The notes under the pieces were generated by a model. The model made no database searches, had not been told where the DNA came from, and was given only the letters and a program-made list of their open reading frames with translations. Shown here one piece after another: positions 34,137 through 42,533 of a stretch of 64,000 nt of DNA. Each line of letters begins with the position of its first letter. Position 1 is the first letter of the stretch. The translations under genes and the position numbers were made by a program. This stretch comes from Chlamydiales bacterium (GTDB lineage: Bacteria > Chlamydiota > Chlamydiia > Chlamydiales > JACKPQ01): assembly GCA_024233435.1 (NCBI GenBank), contig JACKPQ010000001.1, positions 662,074-726,073 on the forward strand, in the 5' to 3' direction.

Positions 34137-36121
34137 CCAGTCGGCCTTCTATTTAAAACCTCGCTAACAATCACAGACCCTTGCCAAGTTCCCATAGAGA
34201 CCTGTTTGATGGTCGTGGGAAACTTTTTAGCCAATACATCGGTTCTGTCCCAGTTGTCAAATGAAGGGTTCAACCGATTAATTTTTACAATTTCTAACTT
34301 AGTTTTCCTTAAATCAACACGAAATAACCAGTCCTGACTATAATCGCCTCCTACCTCGAGCGTTGTGACATTTGACCCTTCTAAAAAACCCGCTCTTTTA
34401 AAACTCATATTTTTGACTACAAGAGCTGTGACTGTGTTTGATTTTAAGTATTGTCCTAAAGCCTTAAAAAATTCTTCGTCCTTGCCACCTATCTCTGGGG
34501 AGTCGATTGTCAAGACAGAGTCAGCTGTCAATCTGGAAAAAATGCTCTCGCATATGCCTTGCCTAATAGCGAGATGAATCAGGTCCTTTTCTAATAGCTG
34601 TTCTTGATCCGCATGCTCAATCAAAAAGCTAGCCATTCCATCTGGATAGTTAGGCTCAGCAGCTAAGCTCTCATCTGTAATCCAAAATTTCAGTGAACCA
34701 GCCTTTTCCTTTAATTCAGGCAAGTTCCCTGTTACAATTAATTGTTCGAGCTCTATCAGCTTCCTTCTATGTTGAAACAAATCCTCACGCTCTTCATTCT
34801 CTTCCAAATCAGAGAAACTTCCTGTATAAACTCTCCTAGTGTCTGTGTAATTATAGCCATCCTCATCTATTGCTAATCCATTCATTACAAGACAATTAAC
34901 TTTTAAATCACTGAAGATCTCAGACATTACAGCCTCTGTAAGGCCTGGGTTATCGCTTAGATTTAAATATTCCAGATCACAACGGTCTAAGCTAAGTCTT
35001 ATAGCAATGAAATCACTAAAGTTCAAAAAACTAGAACTTAAATCTAAATAACGAACTTTTGAGGTAGCAACGGCATTTATGCAAGCGTTCAGCAGCTTAG
35101 AATTTTTACTTCTTAATCTCAAGTGGGTAACATTAAGCTTACCTATGCATAATAGCAAAAGCTCGAGTGCCGAGTCATTTTCCTCTGAAAAGCTAATGAT
35201 ATGCTCTTCAGGAGGGGCAACTTCAATTTCTAATAATTTAGCCTCACTAATTGCATCATCGGGAAAGCAAAAATTATTTGTGCTGAGTGCTTTGATTAAG
35301 AATAGTCTAATTTCATCTGAAGAACGAACTATTGTGGACGCTCTTATCACCTCCGATAGTGCGTCCTTATTGCCTTTTAAATGGCTTTGAATTGCATCCA
35401 AATTATTACAGTTTATAGCACCACGAAACTTAGAAAAGTCGTCTCTTAAAATCTTTGAGTTAATAGGTACCAGAGCTATATTATTCCAATAAAATTTAAG
35501 TTTTTTCTCACCCATTTTTATTGCAAATACCTCTATATCCCGTACCGTCAATTTAGTTTCGCTCAAAACGATCGACTGAACAGATGAGTCTTTGATGCAT
35601 TTTACCAAGCTGAATAGGTCAGCTTTGCTAAGATTACATTGGCTCAAATCTAACAGCTTGGTCTCAAACATTTTTAGATAATTGCGTAGCAAAAAGGAAA
35701 GCTTGTTAGTATACTCTTGACAATGACCTCCTAGAACGAGTGAGCGTTTATTGCACTTAGCATAATCATCACCTAAATTCTGAAAAATAAGTTGGGCAAT
35801 CTCTGCTGAGCAATCCGTTTCAATATAGCCCAACAGCTGCTCACCACACAGTTCACTGAATTCACAAAGTATTTCTCTTAGCTTTTCTACATCCCTCTTA
35901 TTTATAGCCTCACGGCACAAACCAGCTTGCTGAGCTAGCAGCCCATCGAGAAGGTAAGGCAGATTTTCATCTTCTTCGACCCGCCGCCGCTTGTATTCCT
36001 CCTTACCTAAGATTTGCCCTGCAGCTTTTCTTGCTTTTGAATCTGTACTGGACCCGTTTGCTGCATTGGGCTGATAGGACCCTAAAAAACGTTCACCACT
36101 AGGACCTGAAACGTTACTCAT
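34127..36121 (-). CDS. large leucine-rich-repeat protein, candidate effector
   Basis: A 664-aa protein without a Sec signal. The N-terminus is Ser/Asn/Gly-rich, followed by a basic cluster KEEYKRRRVEEDE (about 40-52) that could act as a nuclear localisation signal. LRR segments occur in three blocks (about 155-200, 335-420, 575-640), for example LDLSQCNLSKADL and EYLNLSDNPGL, separated by helical regions. GAGGA precedes the ATG. Its length, LRRs and lack of export signal suggest a type III effector acting in the host cell. That is inference. A distant relationship with the LRR protein at 17.5 kb is plausible, but this one lacks the DUF4258-like end. Confidence 0.65.
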   Translation of the reverse strand: MSNVSGPSGERFLGSYQPNAANGSSTDSKARKAAGQILGKEEYKRRRVEEDENLPYLLDGLLAQQAGLCREAINKRDVEKLREILCEFSELCGEQLLGYIETDCSAEIAQLIFQNLGDDYAKCNKRSLVLGGHCQEYTNKLSFLLRNYLKMFETKLLDLSQCNLSKADLFSLVKCIKDSSVQSIVLSETKLTVRDIEVFAIKMGEKKLKFYWNNIALVPINSKILRDDFSKFRGAINCNNLDAIQSHLKGNKDALSEVIRASTIVRSSDEIRLFLIKALSTNNFCFPDDAISEAKLLEIEVAPPEEHIISFSEENDSALELLLLCIGKLNVTHLRLRSKNSKLLNACINAVATSKVRYLDLSSSFLNFSDFIAIRLSLDRCDLEYLNLSDNPGLTEAVMSEIFSDLKVNCLVMNGLAIDEDGYNYTDTRRVYTGSFSDLEENEEREDLFQHRRKLIELEQLIVTGNLPELKEKAGSLKFWITDESLAAEPNYPDGMASFLIEHADQEQLLEKDLIHLAIRQGICESIFSRLTADSVLTIDSPEIGGKDEEFFKALGQYLKSNTVTALVVKNMSFKRAGFLEGSNVTTLEVGGDYSQDWLFRVDLRKTKLEIVKINRLNPSFDNWDRTDVLAKKFPTTIKQVSMGTWQGSVIVSEVLNRRPTGYQ

Positions 36122-36395
36122 AATTTCCTCTATTTATTGTAATACTTAACATAAGCACGGGGGAGTCTACTATCAATTCGACTTTTTGATCAACTCTTCT
36201 GAAACCCATCTAGTTCACTTTGGTATAAAGTTTTTGTAAAGAAAAGCAGAGCTTACTGAACTTTATAAAAACAACTTACAGCATTAAACCTTTCACTTTT
36301 GATCATTTTTCGCCATTTTTCACTATTAACTACTAGCTATTTAATTCTCAGGCCAATATGATTGGAAGCGGTGATGCGATAACCGACGGAGAATC

Positions 36396-37931
36396 ATGAA
36401 GAAAAAGATTTTATTTTTGTTGTCCCTGACAAGCGCCCTTTGCGCAAATCCAATTCGAATTGAAGAACCTCCGCAAAAGCCCGATGATGGCTACATCATC
36501 AACTTCAACGAAGTCTCGATGGCAGAGTTTGTCCGCTTTGTCAGCCGCATTGCCAAGGTGAACTTTATTTTCGAAGAATCTGAACTTTCATATCCCGTTA
36601 ACGTTGTTTCAGGCAAGCCTACCCAACCGAGCGAAGTTCTCGATCTTCTTCTTCATCTGCTAGATAGCTACGGACAAACCGTCGAGAAGAAAAACGGCTA
36701 TTACCTCATCAAAGAAAAAGAAGGTTTTGCTCCCGTTGTTGACGGGGGCCCAAAAATCCAAATTACTCTACCTCCACAACCAGCTGATAAATTCCACGTC
36801 TATAAACTCCAATACCACGAAGGCGCTGAAATCCTTGACACAGTTAAACAAATCGCCCACCAAATTCAAGGCCAGCCAGGCAGCTCTCCACAGCTATTAC
36901 AAACCATTAACACGATGCAGTGGGTTAAAGCCACTAACTCAATCCTTTTTTCTGGTCCTCAATCGGCTGTGGATCGCCTATGCACTCTTGTGGACAGCTT
37001 GGATACTCCCTTGCGCCAGGTCTTTATAGAAGTGCTTGTTGTGGAATCTGGCGTGCGCGGCTCGCTAGAATTTGGAGTCGATTGGGCAACAGGCGGCAAC
37101 TACAAAAATCAAGTCGGCTTTGGCGCCGGAGAATTTGGCCTTGGCCCCAAAGGGCGCAGTTTCGCAAACACTTTTCAGGGCGTGAATGCTTCGAATCCCC
37201 CATCAGGCCCTTCTCAAACACCCTTTGGTCGCGGCTTTGACCTCAGCATTATAGGCGATATCATCTTGCATAAAGGGAAAACTTTTTTTACCATCGGCTC
37301 ACTTGTCAGCGCCCTTGAAACCGACGGCAAAAGTAAAATTCTACTCAATCAAAAAATCATCACGCAAGATAACAAGCCCTCCCGTATTTTTATGGGTGAA
37401 AACATCCCCTTTCACGGGTCGACAATTGAGACTGTGGGACAAAAGCTTCAAACAACCTCCAACATCGAGTATCGCGATGTTGGAGTCTCCCTTAATATTC
37501 GCCCGCGCCTTGGTAAACAAGACATCATCACATTAGAAATCGAAGAAGAAATTTCCCAAGCCGAACCCAATCGCTTTGCCCGTGGCGATAGCGCAAGCGG
37601 CATCCTCACCTCAAAGACCAACATGATGACCAATGTACACGTGCCAGACCAAAGCTTTCTTGTTCTATCTGGCATGGTTAAAACCACAGAAATAAAACGC
37701 AAAAGCGGCCTCCCCTGCCTTGGCGGCCTACCTGTTATCGGAGCAGCTTTTGGCAAACAATCCACAGATGAAGATAAAAAAGCTATTCTCGTCTTTGTCC
37801 GCCCACAAATCATCAACTCCATTGACGACTACAAGCGGATCACCAAGCAGCAGCAAGCCATCTGCACAGACATCGCTCCAGAGCATGACATCTCTAAAGC
37901 CCTAGAAATACTGCAGCAAGATACGCCATGA
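36396..37931 (+). CDS. secretin (GspD/PulD superfamily), short form
   Basis: The protein has a signal peptide (MKKKILFLLSLTSALC), then short N-domains (about 35-200) with a secretin-like FNEVSMAEFVRFVSRIAKVN. The C-domain (about 210-490) carries IEVLVVESGVRGSLEFGVDW, KILLNQKIITQDN, and VPDQSFLVLSGMVKTTE followed by GLPCLGGLPVIGAAFG. These are hallmarks of GspD-type outer membrane secretins. At 511 aa it is shorter than usual GspD (~650) and much shorter than chlamydial T3SS secretins. No gspE/F genes are adjacent, so type II versus type III assignment is open. A 274-bp intergenic region lies upstream, with a CCAAT-ATG-ATTGG palindrome at 36353-36365. Confidence 0.85.
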   Translation: MKKKILFLLSLTSALCANPIRIEEPPQKPDDGYIINFNEVSMAEFVRFVSRIAKVNFIFEESELSYPVNVVSGKPTQPSEVLDLLLHLLDSYGQTVEKKNGYYLIKEKEGFAPVVDGGPKIQITLPPQPADKFHVYKLQYHEGAEILDTVKQIAHQIQGQPGSSPQLLQTINTMQWVKATNSILFSGPQSAVDRLCTLVDSLDTPLRQVFIEVLVVESGVRGSLEFGVDWATGGNYKNQVGFGAGEFGLGPKGRSFANTFQGVNASNPPSGPSQTPFGRGFDLSIIGDIILHKGKTFFTIGSLVSALETDGKSKILLNQKIITQDNKPSRIFMGENIPFHGSTIETVGQKLQTTSNIEYRDVGVSLNIRPRLGKQDIITLEIEEEISQAEPNRFARGDSASGILTSKTNMMTNVHVPDQSFLVLSGMVKTTEIKRKSGLPCLGGLPVIGAAFGKQSTDEDKKAILVFVRPQIINSIDDYKRITKQQQAICTDIAPEHDISKALEILQQDTP

Positions 37932-38350
37932 CAACCATTGAAAGACAACCTGTCACAATTGACAACCTCCCCAAGGAAGCTCACTCTGATTTTGCCGTGC
38001 GCATCACCGAGCACCAAGGAATCCGCGCCGTCCACTCATCTAATAGTACCGCCACGCTCATTACAAAAACCAAACCGCCCAGTCTCATTGCCCTCTTTGG
38101 AGATCCCAACAGCTCTCCCTCATTTGCTCACTTCTTTGCCCCGCCCCGCTTCCTCGGCTCAGTCTTCCGCAATGCCCTCGTCAATGTCGATTTAGAAGAA
38201 GCTCTGATCAAGTTAGAGCAAATCACATCCTCTTCTGAAGGTCAAAAGCGGCAGTTCAGATCTATAAATAAATTTCTTGATATTATGGAATTTTTTAATC
38301 GCATCTCTGAAGACATCTGTGCCTTCTGTGCCAAGTACCAAAAAGGTTAA
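37928..38350 (+). CDS. small hypothetical protein translationally coupled to secretin
   Basis: A 140-aa protein whose ATG overlaps the secretin stop (ATGA). It has no signal peptide or transmembrane helix, is Pro/Ser-rich in the middle, and ends in a helix with DICAFCAKYQKG. No family is recognised. Tight coupling suggests a role in assembling or regulating the secretin (pilotin-like proteins are usually exported, which this is not), but this is speculative. It overlaps the convergent efflux gene by 4 bp. Confidence 0.6.
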   Translation: MTTIERQPVTIDNLPKEAHSDFAVRITEHQGIRAVHSSNSTATLITKTKPPSLIALFGDPNSSPSFAHFFAPPRFLGSVFRNALVNVDLEEALIKLEQITSSSEGQKRQFRSINKFLDIMEFFNRISEDICAFCAKYQKG

Positions 38351-39882
38351 TGGGCAGCGCCTAAGTTCACTTCGGTGGTTTTGCGCTTTTTGAACCAAAT
38401 GGCTAAGAAGATTAAGGGCAGAAAAAGCCAAGCAGATGTCCAGAAAACATCGTTGGCAGCTAATACCTCTGCTTGCTGCCCAGCCATAAGATTGAGTACT
38501 TCTAGACCTTCTTTTCCCTTGAGCCCCATATGATGCAATTCTTTAAGAGCTGAATCGGCGTGCGGATTAAAAGGGGTTAGCACTTCAATGAGATTAAAGC
38601 GGTGAAAGACGGTGCGCCGCTCCCAAAGTGTTACGAATAAGGAAGTACCCAAGCCCCCACAAAAAATCCGAAAGAAATGAAAAACACCAGATGCTGAAGT
38701 CATCTGATTGGAAGGCACGTGCGCAAGTGTAATTGCTGTGAGCGGCGCCATGTAAATGGCAACCGGCAGCCCCACCATGAGACGGGAAATTGCGGCATAC
38801 GAAAAGCTGATCTGCGTTGTGATGAAGCTGTAGAAAAGATAAACACCCAAAAAAAGCGCAAAGCTGGCCATGATGACGTATTTAAGGCGCGCTCTTTCCA
38901 TGATTTTTGCAACCAGAGGCATCAGTACAAGTGGCAAAATACCCATCGTTGAAACAGCCAGGCCTGCAACTTGAGCTGTGTAGTTCATCGTCTCTTCTAA
39001 AAAGAGGGGGAAAACGACCATGTTGCCGAACATCACTGCAAAAGATGCTGCAGTCACAAAAGTGCCAAGCGCAAAGTTTGGACATTTAAAAACTTTAAAG
39101 TCGATCAATGGATCTTTTCCCGTAATAGCCCAGATAACAAAGAAAAGAAAGCCAACGAAGCTTGCGATCGCTAATAGGCGAATCGCATCTGATCGAAACC
39201 AATCGTACTGCTGGCCAAAATCAACGAGCACCTGCAAGCAAGTAACTCCAATGGCAAGAAGAGAAAGACCAATAAAATCGATCCTGCGGCTAATAGGCTT
39301 TGAGTCGCGATCAATGATGAGTTTCCATGTAATAACGCTTGCTAGAATTCCAAACGGAATATTGATATAAAAGATCCAGCGCCAAACGTAGTTATAAGTT
39401 AAATATCCTCCAAGGATGGGACCAAGAACAGGTCCAACAACCACAACTGCGGCCCAAATCACAAGAGCAAGTTTGCGTTTTTCCGGCGGGTAAAAAGCTA
39501 TGAGCAAGCTCTGTGAAAGAGGAATCATTGGACCGGCTACAAAGCCTTGACAAAAGCGAGACATCAAAAGCATCGGAAAATTAAACGCCGCTCCGCATGT
39601 CCATGAAAAAAATGTAAATAATACGCAGGCAATAACAAAAGTTTTAACAGCCCCCAGACGATCACTTAAAAAACCAGCCAGTGGCAAGCTGATGGCGTTG
39701 CCCGCAGCAAAACAGGTAATCACCCAGGTGCCATCGGTATCAGAAACACCTAAATCCCCTGCAATATAGGGAACAGAGACGTTAGCAATAGAGTAATCAA
39801 GGGCCATCATGAATGTGCCAAGAGAAAGCGATAAGGTTAAAAGAGCAAGGGCCAATCCCCTTAGCGGCTTAACGGCGTCCAT
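38347..39882 (-). CDS. emrB: MFS efflux transporter, EmrB/DHA2 family
   Basis: A 511-aa, 14-helix drug exporter. Typical features are MMALDYSIANVSVPYIAGDLG in helix 1, the DRLGAVKTF motif-A loop, and VVGPVLGPILGGYLTYNYVWRWIFYINIPFG, the last an EmrB hallmark. Together with the HlyD-type adaptor and outer membrane factor encoded upstream, it forms a complete three-part pump spanning both membranes. The gene order OMF, adaptor, MFS on the minus strand, with overlaps of ~14-20 bp, supports one operon. The physiological substrate is unknown. Confidence 0.93.
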   Translation of the reverse strand: MDAVKPLRGLALALLTLSLSLGTFMMALDYSIANVSVPYIAGDLGVSDTDGTWVITCFAAGNAISLPLAGFLSDRLGAVKTFVIACVLFTFFSWTCGAAFNFPMLLMSRFCQGFVAGPMIPLSQSLLIAFYPPEKRKLALVIWAAVVVVGPVLGPILGGYLTYNYVWRWIFYINIPFGILASVITWKLIIDRDSKPISRRIDFIGLSLLAIGVTCLQVLVDFGQQYDWFRSDAIRLLAIASFVGFLFFVIWAITGKDPLIDFKVFKCPNFALGTFVTAASFAVMFGNMVVFPLFLEETMNYTAQVAGLAVSTMGILPLVLMPLVAKIMERARLKYVIMASFALFLGVYLFYSFITTQISFSYAAISRLMVGLPVAIYMAPLTAITLAHVPSNQMTSASGVFHFFRIFCGGLGTSLFVTLWERRTVFHRFNLIEVLTPFNPHADSALKELHHMGLKGKEGLEVLNLMAGQQAEVLAANDVFWTSAWLFLPLIFLAIWFKKRKTTEVNLGAAH

Positions 39883-41020
39883 TCGGCATATTTTCCTGCA
39901 TGACCCTGTTGATCAGCTCTAAGGCACCAGCCTCTTGCTGAGCATAAATGTCTGTTGAGTAAAGTGGTTTTAAAGCGTAGCTAGCAGCTGGAACAACAAT
40001 CCCTTTCTCATCTTTTGTATCAACTGTCACTTTCATGGAAAGACCTAAACGCAGCGGGTAGCGACGAAGCTCTTCAGCTTCCAGTTTGATCCGCACGGGC
40101 AGGCGTTGAACAATTTTGATCCAGTTTCCCGTTGCGTTCTGAGGGGGCAGCACAGAAAAAACCGCACCTGTCCCCGCACTCAAGCCCTCGACAATGCCGT
40201 TAAAGATCACTGAATGTCCATACATATCAGCATGCATTTTGACTGGTTGGCCAATACGAATGCGCTTGAGTTGCGTTTCTTTATAGTTTGCATTCACCCA
40301 CATTTGCTCTAAAGGAATGAGAGCACAAAGGGGGTCTGTTGGATTGATCGACTCGCCCACCTGCACCGTGCGCTGATCAATAATGCCATCGACAGGGCAA
40401 ACAATCTTTGTGCGCCTTAAATTGACATAGGCCTCTTTTACCATTTGCTGCGCCTGAATGACAAGTGGATGGGTGCGAATTGTCGTGTTTTCTACAAGGG
40501 CTTTTGCAGCCTCTAGAGCCGCTTTATCTTTAATGACTTGAGCTTCTGCTGAGCGCAATTGCGCCTCTGAGTGTTCAAAATCCTCAACGGAAACGCCCCC
40601 CATTCCAACAACACCTGCTCGATGCTCATAATCTTGCCCAGCTTTAATCAACTCAGCCTCAGATTGGAGCAAATCAGCGCGCCGCTCTTCCACATCATCA
40701 AATAAAGTTGCCACGTACCTAACTTGCTGACCTAAATTAGCCATTTCATGGCGCAAGCGAATTTCAAAATCCGTGGGATCAAGCTCAAAAAGAATCTGAT
40801 CTTTGAGCACAAATTGAGTATCATTGACATTAACGCTGCTTACAATGCCCGAAACTTGGGCCGTGAGCTCTAGCATGTTTCCATGGACGTAAGCATCATC
40901 TGTGTAATCTTCAATACGAAAGTAAAACCACCAAAGCAAAAAAGCAATAACACCCACTACGATGAGAGAAAACAGCGTCCATGCTAACAGAGGCTTTCGT
41001 TTACTTTGCATTTCTTGCAT
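39869..41020 (-). CDS. emrA: EmrA/HlyD-type membrane fusion protein
   Basis: The periplasmic adaptor of the tripartite pump. One N-terminal transmembrane helix (TLFSLIVVGVIAFLLWWFYF) is followed by the DDAYVHGNMLELTAQVSGIV lipoyl-type half motif, a coiled-coil hairpin, then VCPVDGIIDQRTVQVGE and the beta-barrel region NANYKETQLKRIRIGQPV. These match EmrA closely. ATG at 41020 (MQEMQSKRKP) is preferred. A GTG at 41068 would extend the overlap with the outer membrane factor gene from 20 to 68 bp and add a poor N-terminus. Confidence 0.93.
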   Translation of the reverse strand: MQEMQSKRKPLLAWTLFSLIVVGVIAFLLWWFYFRIEDYTDDAYVHGNMLELTAQVSGIVSSVNVNDTQFVLKDQILFELDPTDFEIRLRHEMANLGQQVRYVATLFDDVEERRADLLQSEAELIKAGQDYEHRAGVVGMGGVSVEDFEHSEAQLRSAEAQVIKDKAALEAAKALVENTTIRTHPLVIQAQQMVKEAYVNLRRTKIVCPVDGIIDQRTVQVGESINPTDPLCALIPLEQMWVNANYKETQLKRIRIGQPVKMHADMYGHSVIFNGIVEGLSAGTGAVFSVLPPQNATGNWIKIVQRLPVRIKLEAEELRRYPLRLGLSMKVTVDTKDEKGIVVPAASYALKPLYSTDIYAQQEAGALELINRVMQENMPNGRR

Positions 41021-42464
41021 CTTCGGCCCACTCTTTTTGTTTGTTGGAATGATCGATAAATCCCCCACCCAATGCTTTAATCAAATCCACAACATTTTTT
41101 AAACGCTCATCGTTGATTTCAATCACCTTTAAGCGTGCATACAAATAATCAACTTCTCGCTCGAGCACTTCGATGCGGTTATTCAAGCCGCTGCGCTCTC
41201 TTGCATAGCTGAGCTCAAAAATCGTTGCCTCATCGCTAGCTACAGCTTTTTCATCCTCTAGACGCAGCGTTGCCGACTCAACTTGGCTGATTTTATCTGC
41301 CACATCTTTGGCCGCTTGCAAAAGCGCTTGATTGTACTCATACACAGCTTCTTCAAATGCTGCAACTCTAGCATCCAAATTAGCGCGCAGCTGACCGCCG
41401 ACAAAAATGGGCAAATGAATCGCAGGATTGAGCGAACCGGCCAAACTATCTTTTGACCACCACTTACTCCAGCTCAAAGATCCCAGCCCCCCTAAAGCCC
41501 GTAAATTTAAATCGGGATAAAAAAGCGCTTGTGCCGCCCGAATATCATGAGCATAACTCTCGACTTGCCAAACGCGGGCGATGATATCCGGGCGTCTAGC
41601 AAGCAAATCCAACGATAGATGTTCTGGAAGTGGAAAAATTTGATCATAGTGAGCTGTAGGCGTTAGCATTTGCACATCGCTATCTGGGCTAATCCCCATC
41701 AACGTGCGCAAAAAATTCTTACCAAGCTCAATTAACTCTTGGTTGGCGACGATGTCGCGATCAAGGCTACTCACGTGCGCCTCACGTTTTTTCACCTCTC
41801 GTAAATCAATCAAAGCATTTTCGTAATTGAGGCGACTTAAAGCCAAAAGATCTTTTTCTTTCTCTAAAATTTGCAGGAGCACTTCCTGCTTTTGAATATT
41901 TGTTTGCAAGTCGATGTAGCCACTTGCTGCAGCAGTCGATAGCATCAAATGGGTCTGTGCAGTTTCAGCAGCTGCGCTGCGAGCTTGCCCCAACGCTGCG
42001 GCGTACCGCTGCTTATTCTTACCCCAAAGATCAAAATCATACAAAAGCTCAAGCCCAATTGCTAACTGGTAAATAACAGCTGGCAAAACAGAGGGTGAGA
42101 TACGATATAAATCTTCTTTGCTCAAATGCTGCCAGTTAACGCCTGCCTCAGCTGACAAATGAGGAAAAAGAGCAGCGCGCACAACATAGGCCTCATCGAC
42201 CGCTTTTTTTGCTCGCATTTCAGCAGCACCCATCGTCGGGTTATTTTCCAAAACATTTTTGATCAGAAGCGTCAATTGAGGGTCATCAAAACTCATCCAC
42301 CATTCAGGATCAGGCCAATCCCCATGCGTAAAAATACCCGAGTCAATCCCTTCATGAACCGATCTTTCAACAGAAATAGGAGGTGATAGTTTTGCTTGCA
42401 AATCCTTTTTAGGAATGCGCGCACATCCAATTAACAAAACAATTAAAATAAAAATTAAATTCAT
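41001..42464 (-). CDS. outer membrane efflux lipoprotein, NodT/OprM family
   Basis: The TolC-type channel of the pump. The signal peptide MNLIFILIVLLIGC ends in a lipobox with Cys14. The mature protein has the two repeated OMF units with WWMSFDDPQLTLLIKNVLENN, PHLSAEAGVNWQ, and in the second half RRPDIIARVWQVESYAHDIR and YPDLNLRALGGLGS, all typical of NodT family members. Length 487 aa is normal. The gene is the first of the efflux operon and divergent from gshF across a 69-bp AT-rich region. Confidence 0.93.
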   Translation of the reverse strand: MNLIFILIVLLIGCARIPKKDLQAKLSPPISVERSVHEGIDSGIFTHGDWPDPEWWMSFDDPQLTLLIKNVLENNPTMGAAEMRAKKAVDEAYVVRAALFPHLSAEAGVNWQHLSKEDLYRISPSVLPAVIYQLAIGLELLYDFDLWGKNKQRYAAALGQARSAAAETAQTHLMLSTAAASGYIDLQTNIQKQEVLLQILEKEKDLLALSRLNYENALIDLREVKKREAHVSSLDRDIVANQELIELGKNFLRTLMGISPDSDVQMLTPTAHYDQIFPLPEHLSLDLLARRPDIIARVWQVESYAHDIRAAQALFYPDLNLRALGGLGSLSWSKWWSKDSLAGSLNPAIHLPIFVGGQLRANLDARVAAFEEAVYEYNQALLQAAKDVADKISQVESATLRLEDEKAVASDEATIFELSYARERSGLNNRIEVLEREVDYLYARLKVIEINDERLKNVVDLIKALGGGFIDHSNKQKEWAEDARNAK

Positions 42465-42496
42465 TAGTTAGCCTTATTAATATAAATAAAATACTA

Positions 42497-42526
42497 TTGC
42501 TAAAAAATCAAGTAATATGGTATACT
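42497..42526 (+). promoter_or_regulatory. candidate promoter of gshF, apparently leaderless
   Basis: TTGCTA (42497-42502), an 18-bp spacer and TATACT (42521-42526) lie so close to the gshF ATG at 42534 that the expected transcription start falls on or beside the start codon. No Shine-Dalgarno sequence precedes the ATG. Confidence 0.45.
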
Positions 42527-42533
42527 TTCGGTT

